Positions 35,029 through 43,813 of a DNA stretch of 64,000 bases are shown here, piece by piece. Source of the stretch: Flavobacterium tyrosinilyticum. GTDB taxonomy: Bacteria > Bacteroidota > Bacteroidia > Flavobacteriales > Flavobacteriaceae. The notes beneath the pieces are model-generated. The model searched no databases. It was not told the origin of the DNA and saw only the letters and a list, made by a program, of their open reading frames with translations. The stretch spans positions 1,494,030 to 1,558,029 of the forward strand of contig NZ_JAMOKG010000002.1 in the NCBI RefSeq assembly GCF_023656565.1. Direction: 5' to 3'. The translations under genes and the position numbers were made by a program. Each line of letters begins with the position of its first letter. Position 1 is the stretch's first letter.

Positions 35029-35631
35029 ATGAAGATTTCAGACAATTTAGAAAAACTATTGCCATTTGGCTATCTCTTTTTGATTGTAATGGGAATACTA
35101 AAAGACAGTATTTATTATTATCAATTCGGAATTAATATTTTAAGGTATTCTACTATTATGGACGTTTTAATTAGTCCGATTGCTGAATTTACCTCAAACC
35201 CAATTATTCTTGGAGCCATCATTATACTTTTTTTGGTTCATTTTTATCTTCCTTCTTTTTTAGCGAAGAATAAAGATTTGGCCTTTGTAAAAAGATCTTT
35301 TGAACTAAAATCGACTGATGCATTATCTCCAGAAGAAACTAAAAGCTACTACAATGGTATTGCCATAAAATCACTTATACTTTTTCTGTTGTCTTTTTTT
35401 CTTGGCTATGGTATGGCAGGAGGTTATTTTACTAAGAAAAAGCTAAAAGAAAACAAATTGGATTACAGCTATCAAATGGATTTTAACGAAGGTGAATCTA
35501 AAAACGTTTTTGTTATTGGAAACAATAGTTTGTACTACTTTTATTTTGTCAAAGGAGATAAAAAAGTAAAAATTACTCCGCTAGCCGCGATAAAAAACAT
35601 TGAACTCGTTGAGAACAGAATGATTGATTAA
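35029..35631 (+). CDS. Three-helix membrane protein of unknown function
   Basis: A 200-residue protein with hydrophobic segments at about 12-30, 55-80 and 112-132, and a C-terminal soluble part of mixed strands (YQMDFNEGESKNVFVIGNNSLYYFYFV, KITPLAAIKNIELV). No motif is recognised. The next gene's preferred start lies 25 bp beyond its stop, so the two may be co-transcribed. Confidence 0.65.
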   Translation: MKISDNLEKLLPFGYLFLIVMGILKDSIYYYQFGINILRYSTIMDVLISPIAEFTSNPIILGAIIILFLVHFYLPSFLAKNKDLAFVKRSFELKSTDALSPEETKSYYNGIAIKSLILFLLSFFLGYGMAGGYFTKKKLKENKLDYSYQMDFNEGESKNVFVIGNNSLYYFYFVKGDKKVKITPLAAIKNIELVENRMID

Positions 35632-35656
35632 TTATTGTTATCTAAAAAAAAGCTTT

Positions 35657-36286
35657 ATGAAAGATCACAGAAAATACAGCAATAAAACCAAAGCTGCTTT
35701 TATATTACTAGTTGTGATGCTTATCATTCTGCTTGGTAACTTTAATACGTTGCGAAATTCTAAAAACGTAAATGATAATATCAATGCTATTTACAAAGAC
35801 CGATTGGTTGTGGCTCATTATATTTTTCAATATTCTAAAGAACTTCATTTTATAAAAGCTGAAGCTGAAAAATTAGATTTAAGCGATAATATCAAGAAAG
35901 ATGAAATTATTCACACCTTAGACATTATTCATAATATTGATGATTTGTATGCCAAGACGGTTTTAACAAATAAAGAAAAACAGTATTTTGATGCTTTTTT
36001 ACTTTCATGCAAAGAAATCAATAAACAGGTTGAAAATAAAGATTGGAAGAAAATAGCCAATTCGAGTGCGCAAGCATTAAAAACTCTCGAATCTCTTTCG
36101 CAAATTCAGATTGAAGAAGGAAAAGCAAAACTTGCTGTCGCAAATGCTATGTACAGCAGAAACAATGTACTTGGCCAACTTCAAATCGCATTGCTGATTA
36201 TTTTAGGAGGCATTACTTTTTATTTATTAATTATAAAGAAAATAAAAAGGACGGTAAAAATTCCTGAACCGCCCTCTATGAATTAA
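35657..36286 (+). CDS. MCP four-helix-bundle sensory-type membrane protein
   Basis: From ATG 35657 (MKDHRKYSNKTKAAFILLV) the 209-residue product has a transmembrane helix at about 12-30. A 130-residue periplasmic helical domain of the 4HB_MCP type follows (NVNDNINAIYKDRLVVAHYIFQ, IHTLDIIHNIDDLYAKTVLT). A second transmembrane helix lies at about 175-195, with a short basic tail. No methyl-accepting or kinase domain follows, so it is a sensor module without an output domain. The longer start at 35624 overlaps the previous gene and is less likely. Confidence 0.72.
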   Translation: MKDHRKYSNKTKAAFILLVVMLIILLGNFNTLRNSKNVNDNINAIYKDRLVVAHYIFQYSKELHFIKAEAEKLDLSDNIKKDEIIHTLDIIHNIDDLYAKTVLTNKEKQYFDAFLLSCKEINKQVENKDWKKIANSSAQALKTLESLSQIQIEEGKAKLAVANAMYSRNNVLGQLQIALLIILGGITFYLLIIKKIKRTVKIPEPPSMN

Positions 36287-36291
36287 ATTTC

Positions 36292-36702
36292 TTAAAGTTT
36301 TCTTTCTTCTTCTTTTATTGAAAGATCATTGATACTTGCAAAACGTTTTTGCATCAAACCATTTGCATCAAACTCCCAGTTCTCATTTCCATAGGCTCTA
36401 AACCAGTTTCCTTCAAGATCTTGATATTCATACTCAAATCGAACTGCAATTCTATTTTCGGTATGCGCCCAATATTCTTTTTTAAGTTTATAATTTTTCT
36501 CCTTTTTCCATTTTTGCGTTAGGAACTGTACAATTTCTTCTCTTCCGTTTACAAATTGATTTCTGTTCCTCCACTCACTGTCAATCGTATAGGCTTTTGA
36601 AACTCTTTCCGGATCCTGACTGTTCCAAGCATCTTCTGCTAATTGAATTTTCTCTATTGCTGTTTCATACGTGAAAGGCGGCAATGGCAATTTCTGTTCC
36701 AT
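36292..36702 (-). CDS. DUF1348 (SnoaL/NTF2-like) protein
   Basis: The 136-residue protein with an NTF2-like fold is recognised by [74 protein letters not shown] and [14 protein letters not shown]. The family is widespread and mostly uncharacterised. It starts 5 bp after the TetR regulator stop, so it is the likely regulated partner in a two-gene operon. Confidence 0.9.
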   Translation of the reverse strand: MEQKLPLPPFTYETAIEKIQLAEDAWNSQDPERVSKAYTIDSEWRNRNQFVNGREEIVQFLTQKWKKEKNYKLKKEYWAHTENRIAVRFEYEYQDLEGNWFRAYGNENWEFDANGLMQKRFASINDLSIKEEERKL

Positions 36703-36707
36703 AATAA

Positions 36708-37229
36708 TTAGATTAAAGTTTGGATAATTTTCTTAGTTTGCTCAATAAGTTGATTGGATTTAAAAAGTTGACTTTCTATAATGCAACTCTCAAAAAGTAG
36801 ATATACGTGATCTGATAAAAGAGTATCATTTAAAATTTCGCTAAAATAGACGCGTAAATCAGCTTTATGGTTTTGAATTACGTCTAAAATTTTAATATTA
36901 TCGGATTGAATTTCTGATAGAATATTTAGAAAACTGCAACCTCTAAAATTTTCCTTTTTATTCATATAAATTAGGAAATCAAAAGAAGCTAAAATTTTTA
37001 GTTTGCTATCCTCTTCTTTGGATGTAAACTTTTGTAATTCTTCGAACCAAAAGAAATGACGCTGATTTAAAAATGCCACGCACAAATCCTCCTTAGATTT
37101 AAAATGCTGATAAAAACTTGCCTTTGCAACTTTTGCCTCTTCAATAATTTGATTGATGCCAGTAGCATTATAACCCTGTGTGTGAAATAAAGTAAATGTT
37201 TTTTCTAATATTCTTTCTTTTGGCAGCAT
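36708..37229 (-). CDS. TetR/AcrR-family transcriptional regulator
   Basis: The 173-residue regulator has an N-terminal helix-turn-helix at about 8-52 ([43 protein letters not shown]) and a C-terminal ligand domain that is poorly conserved, as usual. It probably represses its own operon with the DUF1348 gene; a palindromic operator lies just upstream. The inducer is unknown. Confidence 0.9.
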   Translation of the reverse strand: MLPKERILEKTFTLFHTQGYNATGINQIIEEAKVAKASFYQHFKSKEDLCVAFLNQRHFFWFEELQKFTSKEEDSKLKILASFDFLIYMNKKENFRGCSFLNILSEIQSDNIKILDVIQNHKADLRVYFSEILNDTLLSDHVYLLFESCIIESQLFKSNQLIEQTKKIIQTLI

Positions 37230-37249
37230 AACATCTTAATTTATATCTG

Positions 37250-37289
37250 CAAATATAAAAAACATTTTCAAACAAACAGACAAGTCTGT
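37250..37289 (-). promoter_or_regulatory. tetR promoter with palindromic operator
   Basis: On the minus strand TATATTTG (37250-37257) matches the -7 consensus. The palindrome ACAGAC-AA-GTCTGT (37276-37289) lies where the -33 box is expected, which fits autorepression by the adjacent TetR protein. Confidence 0.6.
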
Positions 37290-37309
37290 CTATTTTATTT
37301 TGAAGACAA

Positions 37310-37341
37310 AAAAAATCCAAAACTCGTCAGTTTTGGATTTT
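37310..37341 (-). terminator. Terminator of the DUF2911 gene
   Basis: Arms AAATCCAAAACT / AGTTTTGGATTT with A/T runs, 40 bp beyond the stop codon. Confidence 0.75.
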
Positions 37342-37381
37342 GATATTTTAAAAATTGGAATTTAAGAATTCTAAAGAATTA

Positions 37382-38224
37382 TTATCTGCTCCACTCAGCG
37401 ATACTGTCTTTATTCAATTTTACGTAATCGGCGTTGTTTGCCGCTTCAGCAGATGCTAAAGAAGCTTTTGCTGTTTCGATTGCTCCTTTTTTATCTCCTT
37501 GTTTAGCTTGAATTTGAGACTTCAATCTTGTTACGTAATAGGGTTTATCTGAACTCATATCCAACGCTTTGTCTACATAATTTCTAGCCGTTTCAATATT
37601 TCCGTTTGATTGGAATAAGTATTGAGATGCTGCAAAATAATCGTTCCATGTTGGACCAGCCAACGTTTTATCGATACTAGCTGTAGCAATTTTAGCTGTT
37701 GGAACTTCAAATTTTAAAGATACATGAGAATTTTCCCAAGCGATATCTAAATATCCAAAATTAGGATCTAATCCGTTGATTCCTATTGTAAAAGTTTCAA
37801 TTGGAGTTGGCAAAGCATCTTCTTTAACTGTAGTTTTTAAAGCTACGTACGAATCGCTCCAGTTTTCTGGCAATCCCCAGTTATCAGTAGAAAGATAGAA
37901 AATGATATCCCAACTTTCGATTCTAGGAACTGTATAAATTGCATATTTTCCTTTTTTTAACGTTTTTCCGTCTATAATAACGTCATCGCTAAAATTAATA
38001 ATTGTATTTTCATTAGCTCCAGTTCTCCATAATTTTCCAAACGGAACTAAATTTCCGAACACAGCTCTTCCTCTTGCTCCTGGTCTTGAATACGTAACTT
38101 CAACATCAGTTAAACCAACAGTTTGTTTGATATATCCTTTTGGACTTGCCTGCGGAGTTTTTACTTGCGCTTCTGATGCTAATGGCGCTAAGATCAAGGC
38201 TAAAGCAATAAGTAGTTTCTTCAT
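37382..38224 (-). CDS. DUF2911 family secreted protein
   Basis: The 280-residue protein has a signal peptide (MKKLLIALALILAPLASEAQ). The DUF2911 domain spans about 25-185 (PKGYIKQTVGLTDVEVTYSRPGARGR, FGKLWRTGANENTIINFSDDV, LKKGKYAIYTVP). The C-terminal part is TPR-like (IETARNYVDKALDMSSDKPYYVTRLKSQIQAKQGDKKGAIETA). The family is common in Bacteroidota and its function is unknown. A TAAATTTG sequence at 38248-38255 (minus) is a plausible -7 box. Confidence 0.88.
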   Translation of the reverse strand: MKKLLIALALILAPLASEAQVKTPQASPKGYIKQTVGLTDVEVTYSRPGARGRAVFGNLVPFGKLWRTGANENTIINFSDDVIIDGKTLKKGKYAIYTVPRIESWDIIFYLSTDNWGLPENWSDSYVALKTTVKEDALPTPIETFTIGINGLDPNFGYLDIAWENSHVSLKFEVPTAKIATASIDKTLAGPTWNDYFAASQYLFQSNGNIETARNYVDKALDMSSDKPYYVTRLKSQIQAKQGDKKGAIETAKASLASAEAANNADYVKLNKDSIAEWSR

Positions 38225-38294
38225 TATTTTAAGTTTTATTTTTTATCCAAATTTACAAATTCAATTAGGGAACAAATGTTAAATTTAATATAAT

Positions 38295-38957
38295 TCAGTC
38301 CTTTAGCTGTGATATTTTTTTAGCATTCAATTCGTTAAAATGTTCTATAACTAAATCAGCTTCAGATAAATCTTGAAGATGAGAATGCTCGCTATTGTAT
38401 CCTATACAATAAATTCCTGCGCCTTTTGCTGCTTTTATTCCATTTGTGCTATCTTCAATAATAACGCATTCTTCTTTTGGTGCAACAGAAAGAGAAGCCG
38501 CATGAATAAATATCGCTGGATTAGGTTTTGATTGTGGAAAATCTTCTCCGCTCACAATATGCGTAAAATACTGGTGTAAATTGAATCTTGTAAAAACACG
38601 ATCGATAGTGACTTTTGAAGCCGAAGAAGCTAAAATTAATTGCATTCCGCTGTTGTACAAATCTTTAATCAAATCTTCGACACCATCCAAAAGATGCAAA
38701 TCTTCCTTAGTATCAAAAGCTTCATTAAAAATAGTTCTTTTTCGCTGAATCAAATCTTCTACTTCCTGCTCTACAGTAGGGAAATAACTTTTTAAAGTTT
38801 GAAATGTATTTCGAGTCGAAAATCCAGTAAACGTGGTGTACATTTCTTCTGGAACTTCGATATTCAATTCTGAAAATTGTAAATAGTAGGCATAACGATG
38901 AACTGGCTCCGTGTCAACGATTACGCCATCCATATCAAAAATTACTGTTTTAATCAT
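38295..38957 (-). CDS. HAD hydrolase, beta-phosphoglucomutase-like
   Basis: The 220-residue protein shows all HAD motifs: FDMDGVIVDTEP (catalytic Asp pair), ILASSASK (motif II Ser), KPNPAIF (motif III Lys) and VIIEDSTNGIKAAKGAG (motif IV acids). A helical cap of the subclass I type lies at about 15-85. It could be a phosphoglucomutase or a sugar phosphatase. The substrate is not evident, and the neighbours give no clue. Confidence 0.88.
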   Translation of the reverse strand: MIKTVIFDMDGVIVDTEPVHRYAYYLQFSELNIEVPEEMYTTFTGFSTRNTFQTLKSYFPTVEQEVEDLIQRKRTIFNEAFDTKEDLHLLDGVEDLIKDLYNSGMQLILASSASKVTIDRVFTRFNLHQYFTHIVSGEDFPQSKPNPAIFIHAASLSVAPKEECVIIEDSTNGIKAAKGAGIYCIGYNSEHSHLQDLSEADLVIEHFNELNAKKISQLKD

Positions 38958-38964
38958 TTTTTTT

Positions 38965-39147
38965 AAGGTTCTGAGGTTCTGAGATACTAAGATTCTAAGG
39001 TTTCTCTCTATTTATATTTAACTTTGACAAAGTTTTGAACTTTGTCAAAGTTGTTTTAAGTTCTATTTATAAGTTCAAGAAATTAAGATTCAACATTCTA
39101 GCTACAAGAACCTTAGCACCTTAGAATCTTAGTATCTTAGAAACTTA
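38965..39147. repeat. Nested inverted-repeat block built of CTTAG units
   Basis: The left run AAGGTTCTGAGGTTCTGAG... (38965-39003) and the right run (39106-39147) are made of the same units in opposite orientation. Between them lies a second palindrome (AACTTTGACAAAGTT / AACTTTGTCAAAGTT, near 39021-39053). It fills the whole space between the HAD and tcdA genes. Confidence 0.75.
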
Positions 39148-39858
39148 TTTTTTAAGCAGATGTCTAATCACTGTTTCGGCAGCGTGCAAGCCAAATAATC
39201 CTGGCATATAGCTGTTTGTTCCGTAAAATGACTTTTTAAAGTTTTTACCGTCTGTTAATTTTAAGCTTTTTTCGTCTTGAATTTCAGAAGAGAAAACCAC
39301 TTTCAGTTTATTGATTTTTACTTCTTTTAAACGCTTACGGACTGTTTTGGAGAAATAGCAGTTAATCGTTTTTGAAATATCTGCTACTTTTACTTTAGAA
39401 GCCAACATTTTTCCTCCCGCTCCCATGCTGCTAATGATTTTTACTCTTTTGCGTTTGGCAGCAATAATCAGGTTTAATTTTGGAGTAATACTGTCAATAC
39501 AATCTAAAACATAATCAAACTCTGGAGAAACAATCTCAAAAGCACGCTCTGGCGAAAGGAATTCCTGAACACGAGTTAAATTCAATTCCGGATTAATATC
39601 CATCAATCGATCGCCAACAATTTTAATTTTTGGCTGTCCAACTGTAGAATGCAAAGCTGGTAATTGACGGTTAATATTCGTAATATCCACAACGTCTCCG
39701 TCTACAATTGTCATGTTACCCACTCCTGCTCTTGCTAAAAATTCAGCCGCAAAAGATCCAACTCCTCCTAGCCCAACGACTAAAACATTAGATTTTTGTA
39801 AATTTTCTAATCCTTCTTTAGTAAACAAAAGCTCTGCTCTTTCTGTCCATTCTGCCAT
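39145..39858 (-). CDS. tcdA: tRNA threonylcarbamoyladenosine dehydratase (TcdA/CsdL-like)
   Basis: An E1-like/ThiF-family enzyme that converts t6A37 of tRNA to its cyclic form using ATP. From ATG 39856-39858 it is 237 residues. It has the nucleotide-binding VLVVGLGGVGSFAAEFLARAG, VDGDVVDITNINRQLPA (the NxxRQ motif), DCIDSITPKLNLI and SSMGAGGKMLASKVKVADIS with the tail PGLFGLHAAETVIRHLL. The longer frame to 39903 adds a Lys-rich leader made from a TTTCAAGTT repeat and is unlikely. Confidence 0.92.
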   Translation of the reverse strand: MAEWTERAELLFTKEGLENLQKSNVLVVGLGGVGSFAAEFLARAGVGNMTIVDGDVVDITNINRQLPALHSTVGQPKIKIVGDRLMDINPELNLTRVQEFLSPERAFEIVSPEFDYVLDCIDSITPKLNLIIAAKRKRVKIISSMGAGGKMLASKVKVADISKTINCYFSKTVRKRLKEVKINKLKVVFSSEIQDEKSLKLTDGKNFKKSFYGTNSYMPGLFGLHAAETVIRHLLKK

Positions 39859-39928
39859 ATATTCTTTAATTTTATTTTTTGTTTCAAGTTTATGATGTTT
39901 CAAGTTTCAAGTTTCAAGTTTTTTTCGT

Positions 39929-39990
39929 TGTCAGGGTGAGCGAAGTCGAAGACCTAATTGGAACGCCCTTCGACTTCGCTCAGGGTGACA
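39929..39990. repeat. 23-bp palindromic intergenic repeat (GAGCGAAGTCGAAG type)
   Basis: The left arm TGTCAGGGTGAGCGAAGTCG.. and right arm ..CGACTTCGCTCAGGGTGACA pair except for a central GGG/CCC inversion. After it, TATTCTATATTCTATATTCT is a short tandem repeat before the TatD gene end. This palindrome type is known to me from many bacterial genomes. Confidence 0.75.
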
Positions 39991-40043
39991 AACTTTGAAC
40001 ACAAAAAACTCTTTATTCTATATTCTATATTCTATATTCTTTT

Positions 40044-40691
40044 TTATTGTCTAAATAACCTTTTATAATTACTTAAAATAATGTCTTGTAATTCTTTTAA
40101 TTCTAATTCTTTATATTCAGAAGCTAACTCATAAACTTGCTGAATCGTTTCTTCAATTGTATCGGTTTCGAGAAAAAAACGATCATTTGGAACATTCTGA
40201 AAAACCGTTTTTAAATCTGGATTTTTCAATAAATATTTTCCAAACGAAAGATAAAATCCAGCTGCAATTAATTGCTCTGCCAGTTGATTATTTTTTGAAA
40301 AACCATGAATAATCATTGGAACTCCTATCTTCATTTTTTTCTTGATTGCCATTACTTCCTGAAAAGCCGCAACGCAATGAATTACTACAGGTTTATTGAA
40401 TTTTTCTGCTAATTCCAATTGTTTTTCAAAAACTGAAATCTGCAAATCAAACGGAACTTCAATTCTTTTATCCAAACCACATTCGCCAATTGCCAAACAG
40501 TTTGGAGTTTGCAGTTTTTCTTCTATAATTCTCAAATCTTCATCAATAAGATTTTCGTCAATATACCAAGGATGAATTCCGATAGAATAAAACGAAATCG
40601 TCTCATCAAAATCTTTTGGATACTGATTAACCAATTCTACAACATTAGATTGATTGGTAAATTGATGTGTATGAAAATTAAAATATTCCAT
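40044..40691 (-). CDS. TatD-family metal-dependent hydrolase
   Basis: A 215-residue TIM-barrel protein. It starts with NFHTHQF (HxH metal motif), with AIGECGLDKR (Glu ligand), VVIHCVAAFQEV (His), MIIHGFSKN (His) and FLETDTIE (Asp ligand) in family order. TatD proteins are DNases with 3'-5' exonuclease or deoxyribonuclease activity and may serve in DNA repair. Length is a little short compared with about 255, which is frequent in Bacteroidota. Its ATG overlaps the stop of the DUF1684 gene by one base. Confidence 0.9.
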   Translation of the reverse strand: MEYFNFHTHQFTNQSNVVELVNQYPKDFDETISFYSIGIHPWYIDENLIDEDLRIIEEKLQTPNCLAIGECGLDKRIEVPFDLQISVFEKQLELAEKFNKPVVIHCVAAFQEVMAIKKKMKIGVPMIIHGFSKNNQLAEQLIAAGFYLSFGKYLLKNPDLKTVFQNVPNDRFFLETDTIEETIQQVYELASEYKELELKELQDIILSNYKRLFRQ

Positions 40692-41290
40692 TAATGAAAC
40701 GCTTTTACTCCTGCTTTAATTTCAATTTTCAAATCGTTTTCCTGTGGTACAAGCGGACAAGAATATTTGTAATTATAAGCGCAATACGGGTTATAAGCTT
40801 GATTAAAATCGATTGCTATTGTGTTTCCTTTCGGAATTTCTAAATCAATATAACGGCCTCCAATGTAGCTTTGCTTTCCACTTGTTAAATCTGAAAAAGG
40901 TAAGAAAAGATGATTTTTATATTTTTCTTGAACAATAAGTTCTAAACTTTGGTAAACGGCAAGTTTAAAAGCTTTTCCGTTTATTTTAAAGTTTAAAGTA
41001 CCGTATTTAATATACTTTGGAGTATAATTTCCTGAAGTTTTCATTTCAAAAACTTTTCCGCCTTTGGCCTTTTCCAAAGTAGCAGTTACAAAATAAGTTT
41101 CAGAAATGGGAAAAAATTCTAAGCTTTTAAAGGTTTTCAAATCTTCAGCCATCAACGGACTCGTCTTAGGATCAGCAAACTCGGTATTGATTTTCTTTTG
41201 AAATTTTTGAACATCGGTCTTATTGAACTTTTTTTGTGCAAAGCCAAAATTAAATACCAACAATAAAGCAAGGGCGTTTATAGTTTTCAT
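40691..41290 (-). CDS. DUF1684 family secreted protein
   Basis: From ATG 41288-41290 the 199-residue protein starts with a signal peptide (MKTINALALLLVFNFGFAQ). The DUF1684 domain follows with LEFFPISETYFVTATLE, YGTLNFKINGKAFKLAVYQS, LFLPFSDLTSGKQSYIGGRYIDL and the diagnostic DFNQAYNPYCAYNYKYSCPLVP, containing two Cys. The function is unknown. It overlaps the TatD gene (TAATG), so both are in one transcript. Confidence 0.88.
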   Translation of the reverse strand: MKTINALALLLVFNFGFAQKKFNKTDVQKFQKKINTEFADPKTSPLMAEDLKTFKSLEFFPISETYFVTATLEKAKGGKVFEMKTSGNYTPKYIKYGTLNFKINGKAFKLAVYQSLELIVQEKYKNHLFLPFSDLTSGKQSYIGGRYIDLEIPKGNTIAIDFNQAYNPYCAYNYKYSCPLVPQENDLKIEIKAGVKAFH

Positions 41291-41359
41291 CTTAGAAATT
41301 TTCTGCAAAAATAGTTCAAAAGTAACAAAACACCAACCACTTAACGAGACAAAGTTTCC

Positions 41360-41367
41360 TAACTTTG
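41360..41367 (+). promoter_or_regulatory. -7 promoter element (TAACTTTG) of the MFS gene
   Basis: Matches TAnnTTTG, 22 bp before the ATG at 41390. Confidence 0.45.
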
Positions 41368-41389
41368 TGACGATAATTTATCAAACAAA

Positions 41390-42607
41390 ATGCTAAAAAC
41401 TGCCTTAACTCACTACATTAACAACTTTCGAGGTTTTACCAGAGAAGTTTGGATTCTTGCTATCATCACTTTTATTAACCGCGCTGGAACAATGGTTCTT
41501 CCTTTTTTATCCAAATATTTAAAAGAAGATCTTCATTTTTCGTATAATCAAGTAGGTTGGATTATGGTGGCTTTTGGTCTTGGATCTATGTTGGGTTCTT
41601 GGCTTGGCGGTAAATTATCAGATAAGATCGGGTTCTATAAAATCATGATTTTTAGTTTATTCACTAGTGGTGTTTCTCTATTTTTTGTTCAATATATTAC
41701 CACTTTCTGGGCTCTTTGTGCCGCCATGTTTGTTCTTATGACGATTGCAGATATGTTTCGTCCTGCTATGTTTGTGTCTCTAGGCGCTTATGCCAAACCA
41801 GAAAATCGTACTCGTGCACTTACACTTGTGCGCCTTGCTGTAAATCTTGGTTTTGCAGCTGGACCTGCGCTTGGAGGTTTGATTATTATGGGAATGGGAT
41901 ATTCCGGTTTGTTTTGGGTTGACGGAGCTTCTTGTATTATTTCGATTTCAATTTTTGCTTTATTGGTAAAAGAAAAGAAAAAAGCAACGCATGATGATAA
42001 AATGGAAAGTGCTACTGATGTAAAATCGGTCTTTCACGATAAAATTTTCTGGGTTTTCTTGTTTGTAAGTTTCATTACAGCAATGATTTTCTTCCAGCTA
42101 TTTACCACTTTGCCTTTATATCATAATGAAAAATTTGGCTTAAGCGAATTCCAAACCGGTTTGCTAATGACCTTAAATGGACTTTTAATCTTTACTCTAG
42201 AAATGCCAACAGTTGGATTTTTAGAGCGAAAAGCTTTTCCGAAGATTAGAATTATTATCGTTGGATCGTTTGTTATGGCGAGCAGTTTCTTTTTACTTCT
42301 AGTTAATTTCTGGGCCGGAATTTTGGTTGTGAGCATGGTTTGCATTTCGATTGGAGAAGTGCTTACTTTCCCTTTTTCTAATGCTTTCGCTTTGAGCCGC
42401 GCACCACGTGGACAAGAAGGCCGATACATGGCTCTTTATACAATGAGTTTTAGCCTTGCTCATATTATCAGTTCTAAGCTTGGATTTGAAATTATTACCC
42501 GATTCGGTTATCAAATTAACTGGCTTTTTATGGCCTGCATCGGAGTTGTTGCAACGGGATGCTGCATTTGGATTAAGAACGCTTTAACCAACGAGAAGAT
42601 TTCGTAA
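41390..42607 (+). CDS. MFS transporter (DHA1-like multidrug type)
   Basis: The 405-residue, 12-helix permease has the MFS loop 2-3 motif (GSWLGGKLSDKIGFYKIM), RPAMFVSLGAYAKPENRTRAL in the loop 4-5 area and GFAAGPALGGLIIMGMG (motif C-like, antiporter) in helix 5. It resembles MdtH/YfkF-type drug exporters in layout, but the substrate is unknown. The final 60 bp of the coding sequence plus the following bases are present again at 43814-43894, flanking a two-gene insert. Confidence 0.88.
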   Translation: MLKTALTHYINNFRGFTREVWILAIITFINRAGTMVLPFLSKYLKEDLHFSYNQVGWIMVAFGLGSMLGSWLGGKLSDKIGFYKIMIFSLFTSGVSLFFVQYITTFWALCAAMFVLMTIADMFRPAMFVSLGAYAKPENRTRALTLVRLAVNLGFAAGPALGGLIIMGMGYSGLFWVDGASCIISISIFALLVKEKKKATHDDKMESATDVKSVFHDKIFWVFLFVSFITAMIFFQLFTTLPLYHNEKFGLSEFQTGLLMTLNGLLIFTLEMPTVGFLERKAFPKIRIIIVGSFVMASSFFLLLVNFWAGILVVSMVCISIGEVLTFPFSNAFALSRAPRGQEGRYMALYTMSFSLAHIISSKLGFEIITRFGYQINWLFMACIGVVATGCCIWIKNALTNEKIS

Positions 42608-42627
42608 AAAAACTTTTAACTTTTTAG
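42546..42627 (+). repeat. Direct repeat, copy 1 (3' end of the MFS gene)
   Basis: An ~82-bp segment containing the last codons and stop of the MFS gene and CTTTTAACTTTTTA. It matches 43814-43894 with a 3-nt gap and a few substitutions. Confidence 0.85.
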
Positions 42628-42667
42628 ATTCTAACAAAAGTAAGCGTTTTCTTAATTTAAAATAAAA

Positions 42668-42698
42668 GAGAGTCATACAATTCTATATGACTCTCAAT
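42668..42698. terminator. Bidirectional terminator
   Basis: Arms GAGAGTCATA / TATGACTCTC between the convergent MFS gene and the first small secreted protein gene. Confidence 0.8.
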
Positions 42699-42726
42699 TT
42701 AATAACATTATTTGGGTTTCATTTTT

Positions 42727-43122
42727 TTATTCAATTTCAAAACTTGATTTTACTTGAATATAACTCTTCTTAGCATCGTCACTTTTAACTAAAAAAATAG
42801 TATAACCTTTGAGATAATCCCAAAGCTCATAATCCCTTAATTTTAATCTTCTGTTTTCATTATAGAATTTAGACGACCTAATAAATTCTTTAAGATTAAT
42901 TTCTTTTGATTTTGTATTGCAAACATTTATCTTTTGAACTTCAGTAAAGTAAAAGCCACCAATACGAGCACCACTTCCATCTTTTATATAATAATTTGGA
43001 TTTTCAGGATATATAGTAATATAATTACTATCATAAGCAAAAAAAAGTGTGTCTTTTACTTTTTCCTGACCTTGAGAATTTATTCCTAGAATACAAGTCA
43101 CTAATAAAATGAATATTTTCAT
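42727..43122 (-). CDS. Small secreted protein, paralog 1
   Basis: From ATG 43120-43122 the 131-residue product has a signal peptide (MKIFILLVTCILGINSQGQ), then KVKDTLFFAYDSNYITI, YYIKDGSGARIGGFYF, EFIRSSKFYNENRRLKL and YTIFLVKSD.....YIQVKSSFEIE. These segments align along the whole length with the next gene, so the two are tandem paralogs. The function is unknown. The pair sits between direct repeats and is A+T-rich, as expected of an acquired module. Confidence 0.65.
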   Translation of the reverse strand: MKIFILLVTCILGINSQGQEKVKDTLFFAYDSNYITIYPENPNYYIKDGSGARIGGFYFTEVQKINVCNTKSKEINLKEFIRSSKFYNENRRLKLRDYELWDYLKGYTIFLVKSDDAKKSYIQVKSSFEIE

Positions 43123-43159
43123 AATTTGTTTTCCAAATTTCAAGCTTTATATTAAATAT

Positions 43160-43582
43160 TTAGTCAAAAATCACAATTGAAATATCAACTTTAATATATT
43201 CGGTTTTTTCATCACTTTCCCTTATCAAAATAATTTTATAATTTTTCATAAAATCGAGCAGTCCTTTTATATCTAATGTTATTTTCCCTTGATTTATAAA
43301 GAATTTTGAATTCCTTATAAAATACTTTAAATCCAATACTTCTGTAGGTTTTAAATTAAATAAAATTTCAGCTTCTTGAAAACAAAATTCGGTATGTCCA
43401 TTTCCGTCTTCAATAAAAAAAGTTTTTGGAATATTCTTGTTTTCAAACAGATAAGAATTATCTATTTTAAAATACAACGTATCTTTTTTTACTTTTTGCT
43501 GCGCTTGTACATTATTTAAAAGAAATAAATACATTATGAGTCTACATCCTATGAAAACAGAGCTTTTAAATTTTGACATCAT
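43160..43582 (-). CDS. Small secreted protein, paralog 2
   Basis: The 140-residue protein has a signal-like N-terminus (IMYLFLLNNVQAQ), then KVKKDTLYFKIDNSYLF, FFIEDGNGHTEFCFQEA, YFIRNSKFFINQGKITL and YKIILIRESDEKTEYIKV, the same order as paralog 1. It is upstream of paralog 1 with a 37-bp gap, suggesting one transcript. No catalytic motif is seen; conserved features are aromatic and strand-forming. It may be an immunity-like or adhesion-type protein, but nothing supports a choice. Confidence 0.65.
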   Translation of the reverse strand: MMSKFKSSVFIGCRLIMYLFLLNNVQAQQKVKKDTLYFKIDNSYLFENKNIPKTFFIEDGNGHTEFCFQEAEILFNLKPTEVLDLKYFIRNSKFFINQGKITLDIKGLLDFMKNYKIILIRESDEKTEYIKVDISIVIFD

Positions 43583-43813
43583 CGTTCAAATCAAATTAAG
43601 TTTGATATTATTTATTATCACATAGACTAAATGGTGCTAATGGTCAATTATAACCGAATGGTATTGCTCATCTGCATATCTTCAATAAACTTCTCTAAAA
43701 TATAATTCAAGTGAACGAATATAAAAGAAATGTGTTTAATTTAACAAATAAAATATTAAAAATATATTGATTAGAACTTTTACTACAATCACAGATAAAT
43801 CATTTCAAAAATG

